Shown here piece after piece: positions 34,851-43,517 of a stretch of DNA of 64,000 bases. The notes beneath the pieces were generated by a model. That model made no database searches. It saw nothing but the letters and a program-made list of their open reading frames with translations, and was not told the DNA's origin. A program made the position numbers and the translations under genes. The number at the start of each line of letters is the position of its first letter. Position 1 is the stretch's first letter. The DNA is from Streptomyces echinatus (GTDB taxonomy: Bacteria > Actinomycetota > Actinomycetes > Streptomycetales > Streptomycetaceae), in assembly GCF_014203595.1 (NCBI RefSeq), contig NZ_JACHJK010000007.1:1-64000 (forward strand), read 5' to 3'.

Positions 34851-37262
34851 CTACGAAACCACTGCCGCGTCGGGCGAGTTGGCGATCCGCTCGGCGCTCG
34901 TCTCGTCGTCGTCCCCGACGGCGATGCCGCGCCGCTTGGAGACGTACACGGCGACGACGATCACCAGAAGGGCGAGGATCGCGACCCCGATCCGCACTCC
35001 GAGGTTCTTGTCCTCACCGTAGGAGAACTTGATCACCGCCGGCGCGATGAGCAGCGAGACCAGGTTCATGACCTTCAGCAGCGGGTTGATCGCCGGCCCG
35101 GCGGTGTCCTTGAAGGGGTCACCGACCGTGTCGCCGATCACCGTGGCCGCGTGGGCCTCGCTGCCCTTGCCGCCGTGGTGGCCGTCCTCCACCAGCTTCT
35201 TGGCGTTGTCCCAGGCTCCGCCGGAGTTGGCCAGGAACACCGCCATCAGCGTGCCCGAGCCGATGGCGCCGGCGAGGTAGGAGCCGAGCGCACCGACGCC
35301 GAGCGTGAACCCGATGAAGATCGGCGCCATGACGGCGAGCAGACCGGGCGTGGCCAGCTCCCGCAGGGCGTCCTTGGTGCAGATGTCGACGACCTTGCCG
35401 TACTCGGGCGTCTCGGTGTAGTCCATGATCCCGGGCTTCTCACGGAACTGCCGGCGCACCTCGAAGACCACCGAACCCGCCGAGCGGGACACGGCGTTGA
35501 TGGCCAGTCCGGAGAAGAGGAAGACGACCGCGGCGCCCGCGATGAGGCCGACGAGGTTGTTGGGCTGCGAGATGTCCAGGGACAGGCTGAGCGGCGATCC
35601 GGGCCCGGTCAGCTTCGTCCCGACGTCCTGCACGTTGGTGGTGATCGCGTCGCGGTAAGACCCGAACAGCGCCGACGCGGCCAGGACGGCGGTGGCGATG
35701 GCGATGCCCTTGGTGATGGCCTTGGTCGTGTTGCCGACCGCGTCCAGGTTGGTGAGCACCCGCGCGCCCGCGCCCTCGACGTCGCCGGACATCTCGGCGA
35801 TGCCCTGCGCGTTGTCGGAGACAGGCCCGAAGGTGTCCATGGCGACGATCACGCCGACCGTGGTGAGCAGGCCGGTACCGGCCAGGGCGACCGCGAACAG
35901 CGCCAGCATGATCGACGTACCGCCGAGCAGGAAGGCGCCGTACACGCCGAGCCCGATGAGCAGGGCCGTGTACACGGCGGACTCCAGACCGACCGAGATG
36001 CCGGACAGGACGACGGTGGCCGGGCCCGTGAGGGAGGTCTTGCCGATGTCCCGCACCGGGCGGCGGTTGGTCTCCGTGAAGTAGCCGGTCAGCTGCTGGA
36101 TGACGGCGGCGAGCAGGATGCCGATGGCCACCGCGACCAGCGCCAGGAGACGCGGGTCGCCGTCCTTGCCCTTGATCGCCGCGTCGGTGACCCCGTCGAG
36201 GTCGGCGTACTTCGACGGCAGATAGAGGAAGACCGCGACCGCGACCAGCACCAGCGAGATCACCGCGGAGATGAAGAAGCCTCGGTTGATCGCGCTCATG
36301 CCGCTGCGGTCGCTGCGGCGCGGAGCGACCGCGAAGATGCCGATCATCGCCGTGATGACGCCGATGGCGGGCACCAGCAGCGGGAAGGCCAGTCCCGAGT
36401 CGCCGAAGGCGGCCTTGCCGAGGATCAGCGCGGCCACCAGGGTGACGGCGTACGACTCGAAGAGGTCGGCCGCCATGCCGGCGCAGTCGCCGACGTTGTC
36501 GCCCACGTTGTCGGCGATGGTCGCGGCATTGCGCGGGTCGTCCTCCGGAATGCCCTGTTCGACCTTGCCGACCAGGTCGGCGCCGACGTCGGCGGCCTTG
36601 GTGAAGATGCCGCCGCCCACTCGCATGAACATCGCGATCAGGGCGGCACCGAGGCCGAAGCCCTCCAGCACCTTCGGCGCGTCGGCCGCGTACACCAGCA
36701 CCACGCAGGAGGCGCCCAGCAGGCCGAGGCCCACCGTGAACATGCCGACGACGCCGCCTGTGCGAAATGCGATCTTCATCGCGGTGTGCGAGACGGTGGT
36801 GAGATCCTTTTCGGGTTCGCCTTCCGCCGGTGTGGCTTCCCGGGCCGCCGCGGCGACCCGCACGTTGCTGCGCACGGCGAGCCACATGCCGATATAGCCG
36901 GTGGCTGCCGAGAATGCCGCTCCGATCAGGAAGAACAACGAGCGGCCGGCCCGCTGATTCCAGTCGTCCGCGGGCAGCAGCATGAGCAGGAAGAAGACGA
37001 CCACGGCGAATACGCCGAGCGTGCGCAACTGTCGGGCGAGATACGCCTTGGCGCCTTCCTGGACCGCCTCGGCGATCCGTTTCATGCTGTCGGTGCCCTC
37101 GCCCGCCGCGAGCACCTGACGCACCAGGATCCCCGCGACCACCAGCGCGGCCACGGCGACGGCCGCGATGACGGCCACGATGATCCGATTGTCGTCGGTC
37201 AGTACCGCGGCCGCGAGGGATGTGGGGTGACCCAGCTGATGTGGGGTAGAAAGCCCCGCCAT
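34851..37262 (-). CDS. hppA: Membrane-bound proton-translocating pyrophosphatase
   Basis: 803-residue integral membrane enzyme with about 16 hydrophobic helices. It hydrolyses pyrophosphate and pumps protons. Substrate motifs are present: GGIFTKAADVGADLVGKVE, EDDPRNAATIADNVGDNVGD and, near the C-terminus, NSGGAWDNAKKLVEDG with KDTAGPAINPLLK. The sequence GNTTKAITKG has Lys where potassium-dependent enzymes have Ala, so the potassium-independent H+ type is predicted. The ATG at 37262 has AAGGAGG upstream. It stands alone as a unit. Confidence 0.97.
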   Translation of the reverse strand: MAGLSTPHQLGHPTSLAAAVLTDDNRIIVAVIAAVAVAALVVAGILVRQVLAAGEGTDSMKRIAEAVQEGAKAYLARQLRTLGVFAVVVFFLLMLLPADDWNQRAGRSLFFLIGAAFSAATGYIGMWLAVRSNVRVAAAAREATPAEGEPEKDLTTVSHTAMKIAFRTGGVVGMFTVGLGLLGASCVVLVYAADAPKVLEGFGLGAALIAMFMRVGGGIFTKAADVGADLVGKVEQGIPEDDPRNAATIADNVGDNVGDCAGMAADLFESYAVTLVAALILGKAAFGDSGLAFPLLVPAIGVITAMIGIFAVAPRRSDRSGMSAINRGFFISAVISLVLVAVAVFLYLPSKYADLDGVTDAAIKGKDGDPRLLALVAVAIGILLAAVIQQLTGYFTETNRRPVRDIGKTSLTGPATVVLSGISVGLESAVYTALLIGLGVYGAFLLGGTSIMLALFAVALAGTGLLTTVGVIVAMDTFGPVSDNAQGIAEMSGDVEGAGARVLTNLDAVGNTTKAITKGIAIATAVLAASALFGSYRDAITTNVQDVGTKLTGPGSPLSLSLDISQPNNLVGLIAGAAVVFLFSGLAINAVSRSAGSVVFEVRRQFREKPGIMDYTETPEYGKVVDICTKDALRELATPGLLAVMAPIFIGFTLGVGALGSYLAGAIGSGTLMAVFLANSGGAWDNAKKLVEDGHHGGKGSEAHAATVIGDTVGDPFKDTAGPAINPLLKVMNLVSLLIAPAVIKFSYGEDKNLGVRIGVAILALLVIVVAVYVSKRRGIAVGDDDETSAERIANSPDAAVVS

Positions 37263-37469
37263 TCGTCCTCCTTGACGCTTGGGCTGAGCTCAAGATGTGG
37301 ACGGATTGTAGGTACCCCCGAGTGATCTAAACAGGGGACGGTAAGTGGAATCAGCCTTCTGATGCTCTTCAGCAAATGATCGAGGCGCCACCATGGGACC
37401 CGAAAGGGGTAACGCCCTAAAAGCATTGACGGCCGCATTGGCGCTTGATCAAATTATCAGGCTATTGAT

Positions 37470-37485
37470 CGTGAATTGCTTCACG
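37470..37485. promoter_or_regulatory. AT-rich dyad in the hppA upstream region
   Basis: CGTGAA-TTGC-TTCACG, a perfect 6-bp inverted repeat. It lies in an unusually AT-rich stretch (about 37425-37490) within the 316-bp gap upstream of hppA, and two TTGATC sequences flank it. It is a candidate regulator site; no other gene is seen in the gap. Confidence 0.35.
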
Positions 37486-37512
37486 AATTCCGGGACGCGC
37501 CGGAAAACGCGA

Positions 37513-37539
37513 CGAGGGCCCTGCTCAGCAGGGCCCTCG
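37513..37539 (-). terminator. Terminator of the bldG operon
   Basis: A perfect 12-bp stem (CGAGGGCCCTGC at 37513-37524 with 37528-37539) and a TCA loop, 39 bp past the stop of the anti-sigma gene. Confidence 0.85.
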
Positions 37540-37578
37540 GGAAGGGGTACCACGGCCCGCAGGCGGACCGCGGGCGAC

Positions 37579-38010
37579 TCAGAGGAGTGCCGTGACCGGC
37601 GGTGCGGTCGGCCAGGTCATGCGGATCAGGCCACCGTTCTGCCCGGTGGTGACTTCCACGTCGTCGACGAGGCCGCTGATGACCGCGAGGCCCATCTCGT
37701 CCTCCTCGATCTCCGCGTCGCCGTCCTGCGCGCCGGGCGTGTCGCCGCCCGGCACGGCGTGCGGCGCCTCGTCGCCGACCTCGATGGAGAACTGTTTCTC
37801 CTCTTCGATCAGCGCCACCTTCACCGGTGCCGTGACGCCACTGTTCCGGTGCAGCCCGACGGCGCGGGAGCACGCCTCGCCCACGGCGAGGCGGACCTCG
37901 TCCAGGACGGCCTCGTCCACTCCGGCCCTGCGCGCCACCGCTGCCGCCACCAGACGGGCGGTCCGGACGTGCTCGGGCAGCGCGCTGAAGCGGAGTTCGA
38001 CGGTGGCCAT
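37579..38010 (-). CDS. RsbW-like ATP-binding anti-sigma protein downstream of bldG
   Basis: 143-residue HATPase_c_2 protein. The N-box region is EVRLAVGEACSRAVGLH and the later lobe is DEMGLAVISGLVDDVEV. It has an acidic insert (DGDAEIEEDE). By position and sequence it is the homologue of the anti-sigma partner encoded after bldG in S. coelicolor (SCO3548, from memory), which BldG antagonises. The 295-bp gap to bldG has two copies of a 29-bp direct repeat (CACCGGCCCGGCGCGGTC..., from 38148 and 38209) and no gene. Confidence 0.92.
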   Translation of the reverse strand: MATVELRFSALPEHVRTARLVAAAVARRAGVDEAVLDEVRLAVGEACSRAVGLHRNSGVTAPVKVALIEEEKQFSIEVGDEAPHAVPGGDTPGAQDGDAEIEEDEMGLAVISGLVDDVEVTTGQNGGLIRMTWPTAPPVTALL

Positions 38011-38305
38011 GCATCCCCCTCGCGACTACGGGCGTGCGGTCGGGGTCGGGGCCGCCGAGCGCCCGCACCCCTTGGTGTACTTCTGTGCCCCGGGCCTCTT
38101 CACCGGCCCCGGAGCGGACCGGCGCACAGGCCTGGGAAGGAACCGGGCACCGGCCCGGCGCGGTCGACAGTCCGGCGCGGAACGGTCATCGGTCCGACAG
38201 GGGACGGTCACCGGCCCGGCGCGGTCAGCTGTCCGGCATCGGTCCAGACGGGACCGGCCGACGTCCGGGCCCCCTCGGGAGCCCGGCGCCGGCGACCGGT
38301 CCGGG

Positions 38306-38647
38306 TCAGTCGGTGGCCGCGACCGCTTCCTCGACCGAGGTGTGGATCGGGAACACCTTGGTGAGGCCGGTGATGCGGAAGATCTTCAGAATGCGCTCCT
38401 GGTTGCAGACCAGGCGCAGCGAGCCCTCATGGGCACGAACTCGCTTCAGGCCGCCGACCAGCACGCCGAGCCCGGTGGAGTCGAGGAAGTCCACGCCCTC
38501 CATGTCGACGACGAGGTGGAAATTCCCGTCGTTCACCAGCTCGACCAGCTGCTCGCGCAGCTTGGGCGCGGTATATACGTCGATTTCGCCACCGACCTCG
38601 ACGACCGTACGATCGCCGACGGTACGGGTCGACAGGGACAGGTCCAC
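38306..38647 (-). CDS. bldG: Anti-anti-sigma factor BldG (STAS domain)
   Basis: 113-residue STAS protein. The phosphorylatable Ser57 is in [18 protein letters not shown], and the N-terminus [18 protein letters not shown] matches BldG closely. BldG is needed for aerial growth and antibiotic production: unphosphorylated, it binds anti-sigma factors and frees sigma factors such as SigH; phosphorylated, it is inactive. The neighbouring kinase-like gene supports the assignment. It is divergent from the helicase gene; the ATG at 38647 follows a GGAGGATCC sequence. Confidence 0.95.
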   Translation of the reverse strand: MDLSLSTRTVGDRTVVEVGGEIDVYTAPKLREQLVELVNDGNFHLVVDMEGVDFLDSTGLGVLVGGLKRVRAHEGSLRLVCNQERILKIFRITGLTKVFPIHTSVEEAVAATD

Positions 38648-38728
38648 GGATCCTCCAGCACCTTGCTATCGAGCGGTTGTCCCTCGGGCTCCTCGGCTTG
38701 CGGCCCTCGGGACGTTTCGCCAGCCGCG

Positions 38729-41362
38729 ATGGCATTCAATCACTTACCGGCAGGCGTGCACGACGCCTTGACTCCATTGTCCGTCACGCCAGTGACACAC
38801 TCGGTGCCAATGGCCAAGAATCACCGATCCGATCGAACCCCGGCGAACCCGGCGTCCCGCCCGTCTCCGGGCGCGGTCCTGGACCGGCTCGCCTCCGGGC
38901 CGAGCCGGGCTGCGCGCATCACTCATACGGAGCACTTGCCCCCGCGCGCGGGCCGCCATGCCGTCTGGCCTGACCGTATTCGGTCCGAGGTGATCGCGGC
39001 CGTCCAGGCGTGCGGCATCGAGCATCCCTGGGCGCACCAGGCGCTGGCCGCCGAGCACGCCCTGGAGGGCGACTCGGTGGTCGTCGCCACCGGCACCGCC
39101 TCCGGCAAGTCCCTGGCCTACCTCGTGCCCGTCCTTTCCACCCTCATGGATGGCGCCGAAGCGCCGAACGGCCGCGGCGCCACCGCCCTGTACCTGTCCC
39201 CCACCAAGGCGCTGGCGGCGGACCAGTGCCGGTCGGTGAAGGAACTTTCACAACCTTTGGGCAATGCCGTACGCCCAGCCGTGTACGACGGCGACACCCC
39301 GTTCGAGGAACGCGAGTGGATCCGCCAGTACGGCAACTACGTCCTCACCAACCCGGACATGCTGCACCGCGGGATACTTCCCTCCCACCCGCGCTGGTCC
39401 TCCTTCCTGAAGTCGCTCCGGTACGTCGTCATCGACGAGTGCCACACCTACCGGGGCGTCTTCGGCTCGCATGTCGCCCAGGTGCTGCGCCGGCTGCGCC
39501 GTCTGTGTGCCCGCTACGGCTCCTCCCCCGTCTTCCTGCTGGCCTCGGCGACCGCTGCCGAGCCCGCGGTCGCCGCCGGCCGGCTGACCGGGCTGCCGGT
39601 GGTCGAGGTCGCCGACGACGCGTCCCCGCGCGGGGAGCTGGTGTTCGCCCTCTGGGAGCCCCCGCTCACCGATCTGCAGGGTGAGAAGGGCGCGCCCGTC
39701 CGGCGTACCGCCACCGCCGAGACCGCCGACCTGCTGACCGACCTCACCGTGCAGGGCGTGCGCTCGGTCGCCTTCGTACGCTCCCGGCGCGGCGCCGAGC
39801 TGATCTCGGTCATCACCCAGGAGAGACTCGCCGAGGTCGACCGCTCCCTGGTCCGGCGTGTCGCCGCCTACCGCGGGGGCTACCTCCCCGAGGAGCGCCG
39901 CGCCCTGGAGCGCGCCCTGCACTCCGGCGAACTCCTCGGCCTCGCCGCCACGACGGCCCTGGAGCTGGGCGTGGACGTCTCCGGCCTGGACGCGGTGGTG
40001 ATCGCCGGCTACCCGGGCACCCGCGCGTCCCTGTGGCAGCAGGCGGGCCGCGCGGGCCGCTCCGGCGAGGGCGCCCTCGCCGTCCTCGTGGCCCGTGACG
40101 ACCCGCTGGACACCTTCCTCGTCCATCATCCCGAGGCCCTGTTCGACCAACCGGTGGAATCGACCGTCCTCGACCCCGACAATCCCTACGTCCTCGCCCC
40201 GCACCTGTGCGCCGCCGCCGCGGAGCTGCCGCTGACCGAGGAGGACCTGGACCTCTTCGGCCCCGCCTGCGCGGACGTGCTGCCGCAGCTGGAGGCCGCG
40301 AAGCTGCTGCGCCGGCGGACGAAGGCCTGGCACTGGACCCGCCGGGAGCGGGCCGCCGACCTCACCGACATCCGCGGCGCCGGCGGCCGGCCGGTGCAGG
40401 TCGTCGAGTCCGGGACGGGCCGCCTGCTCGGCACGGTCGACGCGGGCGCCGCGCACTCCACGGTCCACGAGGGCGCCGTCCACCTGCACCAGGGCCGCAC
40501 CTACCTGGTGCGCACCCTGGACCTGGAGGACTCGGTCGCCCTGGTCGAGCAGGCGGACCCGCCGTACTCGACGGTCGCCCGCGACACCACGTCGATCTCC
40601 ATCCTGGAGACGGACACCGAGATCCCGTGGGGCGCCGGCCGCCTCTGCTACGGCTCGGTGGAGGTCACCAACCAGGTGGTCTCCTACCTCCGCAGACGCC
40701 TCATCACCGGCGAGGTGCTCGGCGAGACGAAACTCGACCTGCCGCCCCGTACGCTGCGCACCCGCGCGGTGTGGTGGACGGTCACCGACGACCAGCTGGA
40801 CGAGGCACGGATCATCCCGGAGATCCTCGGCGGCTCCCTGCACGCCGCCGAGCACGCGTCCATCGGCATGCTGCCCCTCTTCGCGACCTGCGACCGCTGG
40901 GACATCGGCGGCGTCTCGGTCCCGCTGCACCCCGACACCCTCCTCCCCACGGTCTTCGTCTACGACGGCCACCCCGGCGGCGCGGGATTCGCCGAGCGCG
41001 CCTTCCACACGGCCCGCGCCTGGCTCTCCGCCACCCGCGAGGCCATCGCGTCCTGCGAGTGCGAGGCCGGCTGCCCGTCCTGCATCCAGTCCCCCAAGTG
41101 CGGCAACGGCAACGACCCGCTCCACAAGCGGGGCGCCGTACGCCTGCTCACGGTGCTGCTGCGGGGGGCGCCGGAGGAGACGCCGGGGAAGGAAGAGCGG
41201 CCGGAAGGTGCGCTGAGGGAGGCGGAACGAGCGGCGGAGGAGGAACCGGTGGCGGAGGAGGAACCGGTGGCGGAGGAGGAACCGGTGGCGGAGGAGGAAC
41301 CGGTGGCGGAGGAGGAACCGGTGGCGGAGGAGAAGCCGACGGAAGAGGCGCGGGCCGACTAG
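38729..41362 (+). CDS. DEAD/DEAH helicase with C-terminal cysteine cluster (MrfA/YprA-like)
   Basis: 877-residue superfamily 2 helicase. Motif I is VVATGTASGKSLAYL, motif II VIDECHTYRG, motif III LLASAT, and motif VI in LWQQAGRAGRSGEGA. The C-terminal domain has a four-Cys metal cluster (CECEAGCPSCIQSPKCGNG) typical of DUF1998/MZB helicases such as the DNA-repair helicase MrfA. The last 50 residues repeat EEEPVA five times. The start is uncertain: ATG at 38729 (MAFNHLPAGVHDAL) or ATG at 38810 (MAKNHRSDRTPA, 850 residues); neither has a strong ribosome-binding site. Confidence 0.93.
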   Translation: MAFNHLPAGVHDALTPLSVTPVTHSVPMAKNHRSDRTPANPASRPSPGAVLDRLASGPSRAARITHTEHLPPRAGRHAVWPDRIRSEVIAAVQACGIEHPWAHQALAAEHALEGDSVVVATGTASGKSLAYLVPVLSTLMDGAEAPNGRGATALYLSPTKALAADQCRSVKELSQPLGNAVRPAVYDGDTPFEEREWIRQYGNYVLTNPDMLHRGILPSHPRWSSFLKSLRYVVIDECHTYRGVFGSHVAQVLRRLRRLCARYGSSPVFLLASATAAEPAVAAGRLTGLPVVEVADDASPRGELVFALWEPPLTDLQGEKGAPVRRTATAETADLLTDLTVQGVRSVAFVRSRRGAELISVITQERLAEVDRSLVRRVAAYRGGYLPEERRALERALHSGELLGLAATTALELGVDVSGLDAVVIAGYPGTRASLWQQAGRAGRSGEGALAVLVARDDPLDTFLVHHPEALFDQPVESTVLDPDNPYVLAPHLCAAAAELPLTEEDLDLFGPACADVLPQLEAAKLLRRRTKAWHWTRRERAADLTDIRGAGGRPVQVVESGTGRLLGTVDAGAAHSTVHEGAVHLHQGRTYLVRTLDLEDSVALVEQADPPYSTVARDTTSISILETDTEIPWGAGRLCYGSVEVTNQVVSYLRRRLITGEVLGETKLDLPPRTLRTRAVWWTVTDDQLDEARIIPEILGGSLHAAEHASIGMLPLFATCDRWDIGGVSVPLHPDTLLPTVFVYDGHPGGAGFAERAFHTARAWLSATREAIASCECEAGCPSCIQSPKCGNGNDPLHKRGAVRLLTVLLRGAPEETPGKEERPEGALREAERAAEEEPVAEEEPVAEEEPVAEEEPVAEEEPVAEEKPTEEARAD
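41237..41340 (+). repeat. 18-bp tandem repeat encoding EEEPVA units
   Basis: Five to six direct copies of GAGGAACCGGTGGCGGAG inside the 3' end of the helicase gene. Near-perfect DNA identity points to recent slippage, so copy number probably varies between strains. Confidence 0.9.
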
Positions 41363-41401
41363 GGGCCGGGGGCCGACCCGGCGGCGGGGCCGGCCCCACC
41401 G

Positions 41402-41953
41402 TCATCCAGGCGCCACCCCCACCGGCGCCTCGGGCCGCGCCGGACCCGCCGGACCCGCTCTCGCCCTGACCTCCGCCGTGAACGGTCCTCTTCCCGCGGC
41501 CGCCGTCACCTCCGAGGTGTCGCCCACGACGGCGCACCGCACCAGCCGTACCCCTTGGGCCGCCGCCAGCCGTTCGGCCCGGGCGCAGGCCGCCGGGCCG
41601 CCCTCGCTCCAGTGGTCCGCCGCGGCGAGCGCCGCCAGATCCGCGCCGCCGGCCGCCCGGTGCCGGACGACGACAGCCTGCCCGAGAGCGAGAACGGCGC
41701 CGAACACCACGCACAGCACGGCGATCGCCCCCAGGCTCCACACGGTGGCGGACCCCCGGTCGGTGTCCTCCCGCCGGCCCCGGCGACCATGCGGCCTGCG
41801 CCGGGCCTCCGCGCGGTCACGCCGCTCGCTCCGCCACCGCCCCGGCCATCCACGGCACCCCTCACCCCGCACCCGAGCGAGGTCCTCCCGGTCGGCCCGC
41901 CGCCCCGGGAGGGCGTGCCCCCCTTCGCCGTCCGGCTCTTCCTCGCGCCTCAC
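41402..41953 (-). CDS. TadE/TadG-like pseudopilin-associated protein (Rv3654c type)
   Basis: 183 residues. A basic hydrophilic N-terminal region is followed by the motif DRGSATVWSLGAIAVLCVVFGAVLALGQAVVVRH, a pilin-like hydrophobic helix, and AAGGADLAALAAADH, then a domain with two Cys (ACARAERL, LVRCAVV). Rv3654c-like proteins are the last gene of actinobacterial Tad clusters. The GTG at 41953 overlaps the TadE stop (GTGA). Its stop is 39 bp from that of the convergent helicase gene. Confidence 0.82.
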   Translation of the reverse strand: MRREEEPDGEGGHALPGRRADREDLARVRGEGCRGWPGRWRSERRDRAEARRRPHGRRGRREDTDRGSATVWSLGAIAVLCVVFGAVLALGQAVVVRHRAAGGADLAALAAADHWSEGGPAACARAERLAAAQGVRLVRCAVVGDTSEVTAAAGRGPFTAEVRARAGPAGPARPEAPVGVAPG

Positions 41954-42336
41954 GGCCCCGCCTCCCCCGTCCGTACCGTCGCCCCCACGGTGTCCTCGAC
42001 GAGCGCCACGGCCTCCTCCCGTACCTCGAACGGCAGGCCGCTCAGCACCGGGGGCTCGGCCACCACCGTCACCCTGACCTTGTCGCCCTCGCGTGCGACG
42101 GTCACCCGCGCTCCCCGCGGCGCCGCTTCCCGGGTCACCGTCACCACCGCGTCCGCCGGGTCCTGACGGGCGGCGGCCCGGGCGCCGGCACGGGCCGCGT
42201 CCACGCACTCGATCTGCGCCGCCACCACGAGCAGGCCCCAGACCAGCGCCATCGTGAACGCCACCAGCACGCACAGCACCACGGCCGCCTCGGCGGTCAC
42301 GAACCCCCGGTCCCCGCCCCGCTCACATCCGCGCAC
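41950..42336 (-). CDS. TadE family minor pseudopilin
   Basis: 128 residues with the TadE motif DRGFVTAEAAVVLCVLVAFTMALVWGLLVVAAQIECVDAARAGARAAARQD: a prepilin-like site, a hydrophobic helix and the conserved Asp-Ala-Arg region. TadE proteins are minor pilins of Flp/Tad systems. The GTG at 42336 overlaps the end of the DUF4244 gene by 14 bp, showing tight coupling. Confidence 0.87.
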   Translation of the reverse strand: MRGCERGGDRGFVTAEAAVVLCVLVAFTMALVWGLLVVAAQIECVDAARAGARAAARQDPADAVVTVTREAAPRGARVTVAREGDKVRVTVVAEPPVLSGLPFEVREEAVALVEDTVGATVRTGEAGP

Positions 42337-42523
42337 TGAGGGCCTTCTTCACGATGGCCGCCAGCTCCGCCCGCACCTGGCCGCTGGTGACGACCTCGTA
42401 GAGCAGCACCGCGAACCCGACGGCCGCGATGATCCCCATGGCGTACTCGGAGGTCACCATTCCGGCGTCCTGACGGCACACCCCGCTGAACCGGGCCGCC
42501 GTTTTCCTGATCTTTCCGAACAT
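42323..42523 (-). CDS. DUF4244 protein, probable Flp-type major pilin
   Basis: 66 residues. A short basic head (MFGKIRKTAARFSGVCRQD) precedes AGMVTSEYAMGIIAAVGFAVLLYEVV, which resembles a Flp prepilin cleavage site (Gly/Ala then MxTxEY) and hydrophobic helix. This is the likely structural subunit of the Tad apparatus. The ATG at 42523 is preceded by ACGGGGGTTGAG. No dedicated prepilin peptidase gene is present in the window. Confidence 0.82.
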   Translation of the reverse strand: MFGKIRKTAARFSGVCRQDAGMVTSEYAMGIIAAVGFAVLLYEVVTSGQVRAELAAIVKKALSARM

Positions 42524-42616
42524 CTCAACCCCCGTAAGGTTCTGGTCTGTAGTCGTTCCACGCGCGCGATCCACGCGCTTGTCCCACGTCTGCGTGCCGG
42601 TCCGTCTCGGTAGGCC

Positions 42617-43396
42617 TCACCCCCTTCCGGTCACCCCGCCCGCCAGCCCGATCACGACGGGCAGCACCCCGACCGCGATGAACGCCGGCAGGAAGCACAG
42701 GCCGACCGGCGCGGAGATCCCCACGGCCGCCCGGCGCGCCCGTGCCGTCGCCGTGCGGGCCCACTCCGCCCGCGCGTCCGCCGCGAGCCGGGCGGCCGGT
42801 CCGGCCGCGGGAAGCCCGGACTCGTCGGCCCGCTCCAGCAACCGCGCCAGGGCACCCGCGCCAGGCAGCGGGGCCAGACTCCGCCAGGCGTGCGCCGGTG
42901 CGCCGCCGAGCCGGACCTCCGCCGCGCCCCTCGCGAGTGCCTGTCCGACGGGTCCGCCGAGGGCCTCGCCCACCGCGTGGGCGGCGACCACCGGACCGGC
43001 ACCGGCCGCGATGCAGGCCGCCAGCAGGTCGGCCGCGAGCGGGAGTTGGGGTGCGGCCGCCGCGGTGTCGATCGCCTCCTTCGGGCCGGCCGCCGTCTGC
43101 CGGCCCCGCCACCGCCAGAGCACGACGCCGACGCCCAGCCCGAGAACGGCCCCCACAGCCCCGCCGACCAGCACCCACACACCGCATGCCGCACCCGCCG
43201 GCGCCGGCCACCGCCGTACGGCGTCCGGAATCGCGAACCGCGTTCTGCCGGAGGGTGCTTCGAGCCCCAGCAGTCCGGCCACCCGGATCCGCGTCCGACG
43301 CCGACGCCGCGCCAGCTCCAGCCTCCGCACACCCCAGCCGAGGACCAGCATCCCGGCCCCGGCCATCCCCAACCTGTGGACAACTTCCCCGCTCAC
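42617..43396 (-). CDS. TadC-like type II/IV secretion membrane protein
   Basis: 259 residues with the T2SSF domain (PLAADLLAACIAAGAGPVVAAHAVGEALGGPVGQAL, PGAGALARLLERADESGLPAA) and three to four membrane helices, ending in GLCFLPAFIAVGVLPVVIGLAGG. It is the second platform protein of the Tad machine. The GTG at 43396 has a GGAAGGGCGGG stretch upstream. Confidence 0.87.
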   Translation of the reverse strand: MSGEVVHRLGMAGAGMLVLGWGVRRLELARRRRRTRIRVAGLLGLEAPSGRTRFAIPDAVRRWPAPAGAACGVWVLVGGAVGAVLGLGVGVVLWRWRGRQTAAGPKEAIDTAAAAPQLPLAADLLAACIAAGAGPVVAAHAVGEALGGPVGQALARGAAEVRLGGAPAHAWRSLAPLPGAGALARLLERADESGLPAAGPAARLAADARAEWARTATARARRAAVGISAPVGLCFLPAFIAVGVLPVVIGLAGGVTGRG

Positions 43397-43517
43397 ACCG
43401 CCCGCCCTTCCCGCACGTGTCGACCTGCCCGCCATTCCGCACATCCCGGATCTTTCGCCGCCCTCCGGACACCACCCCCTTCTCACACGGCACACCACCC
43501 CCGGCCCGGCCCCCCTC

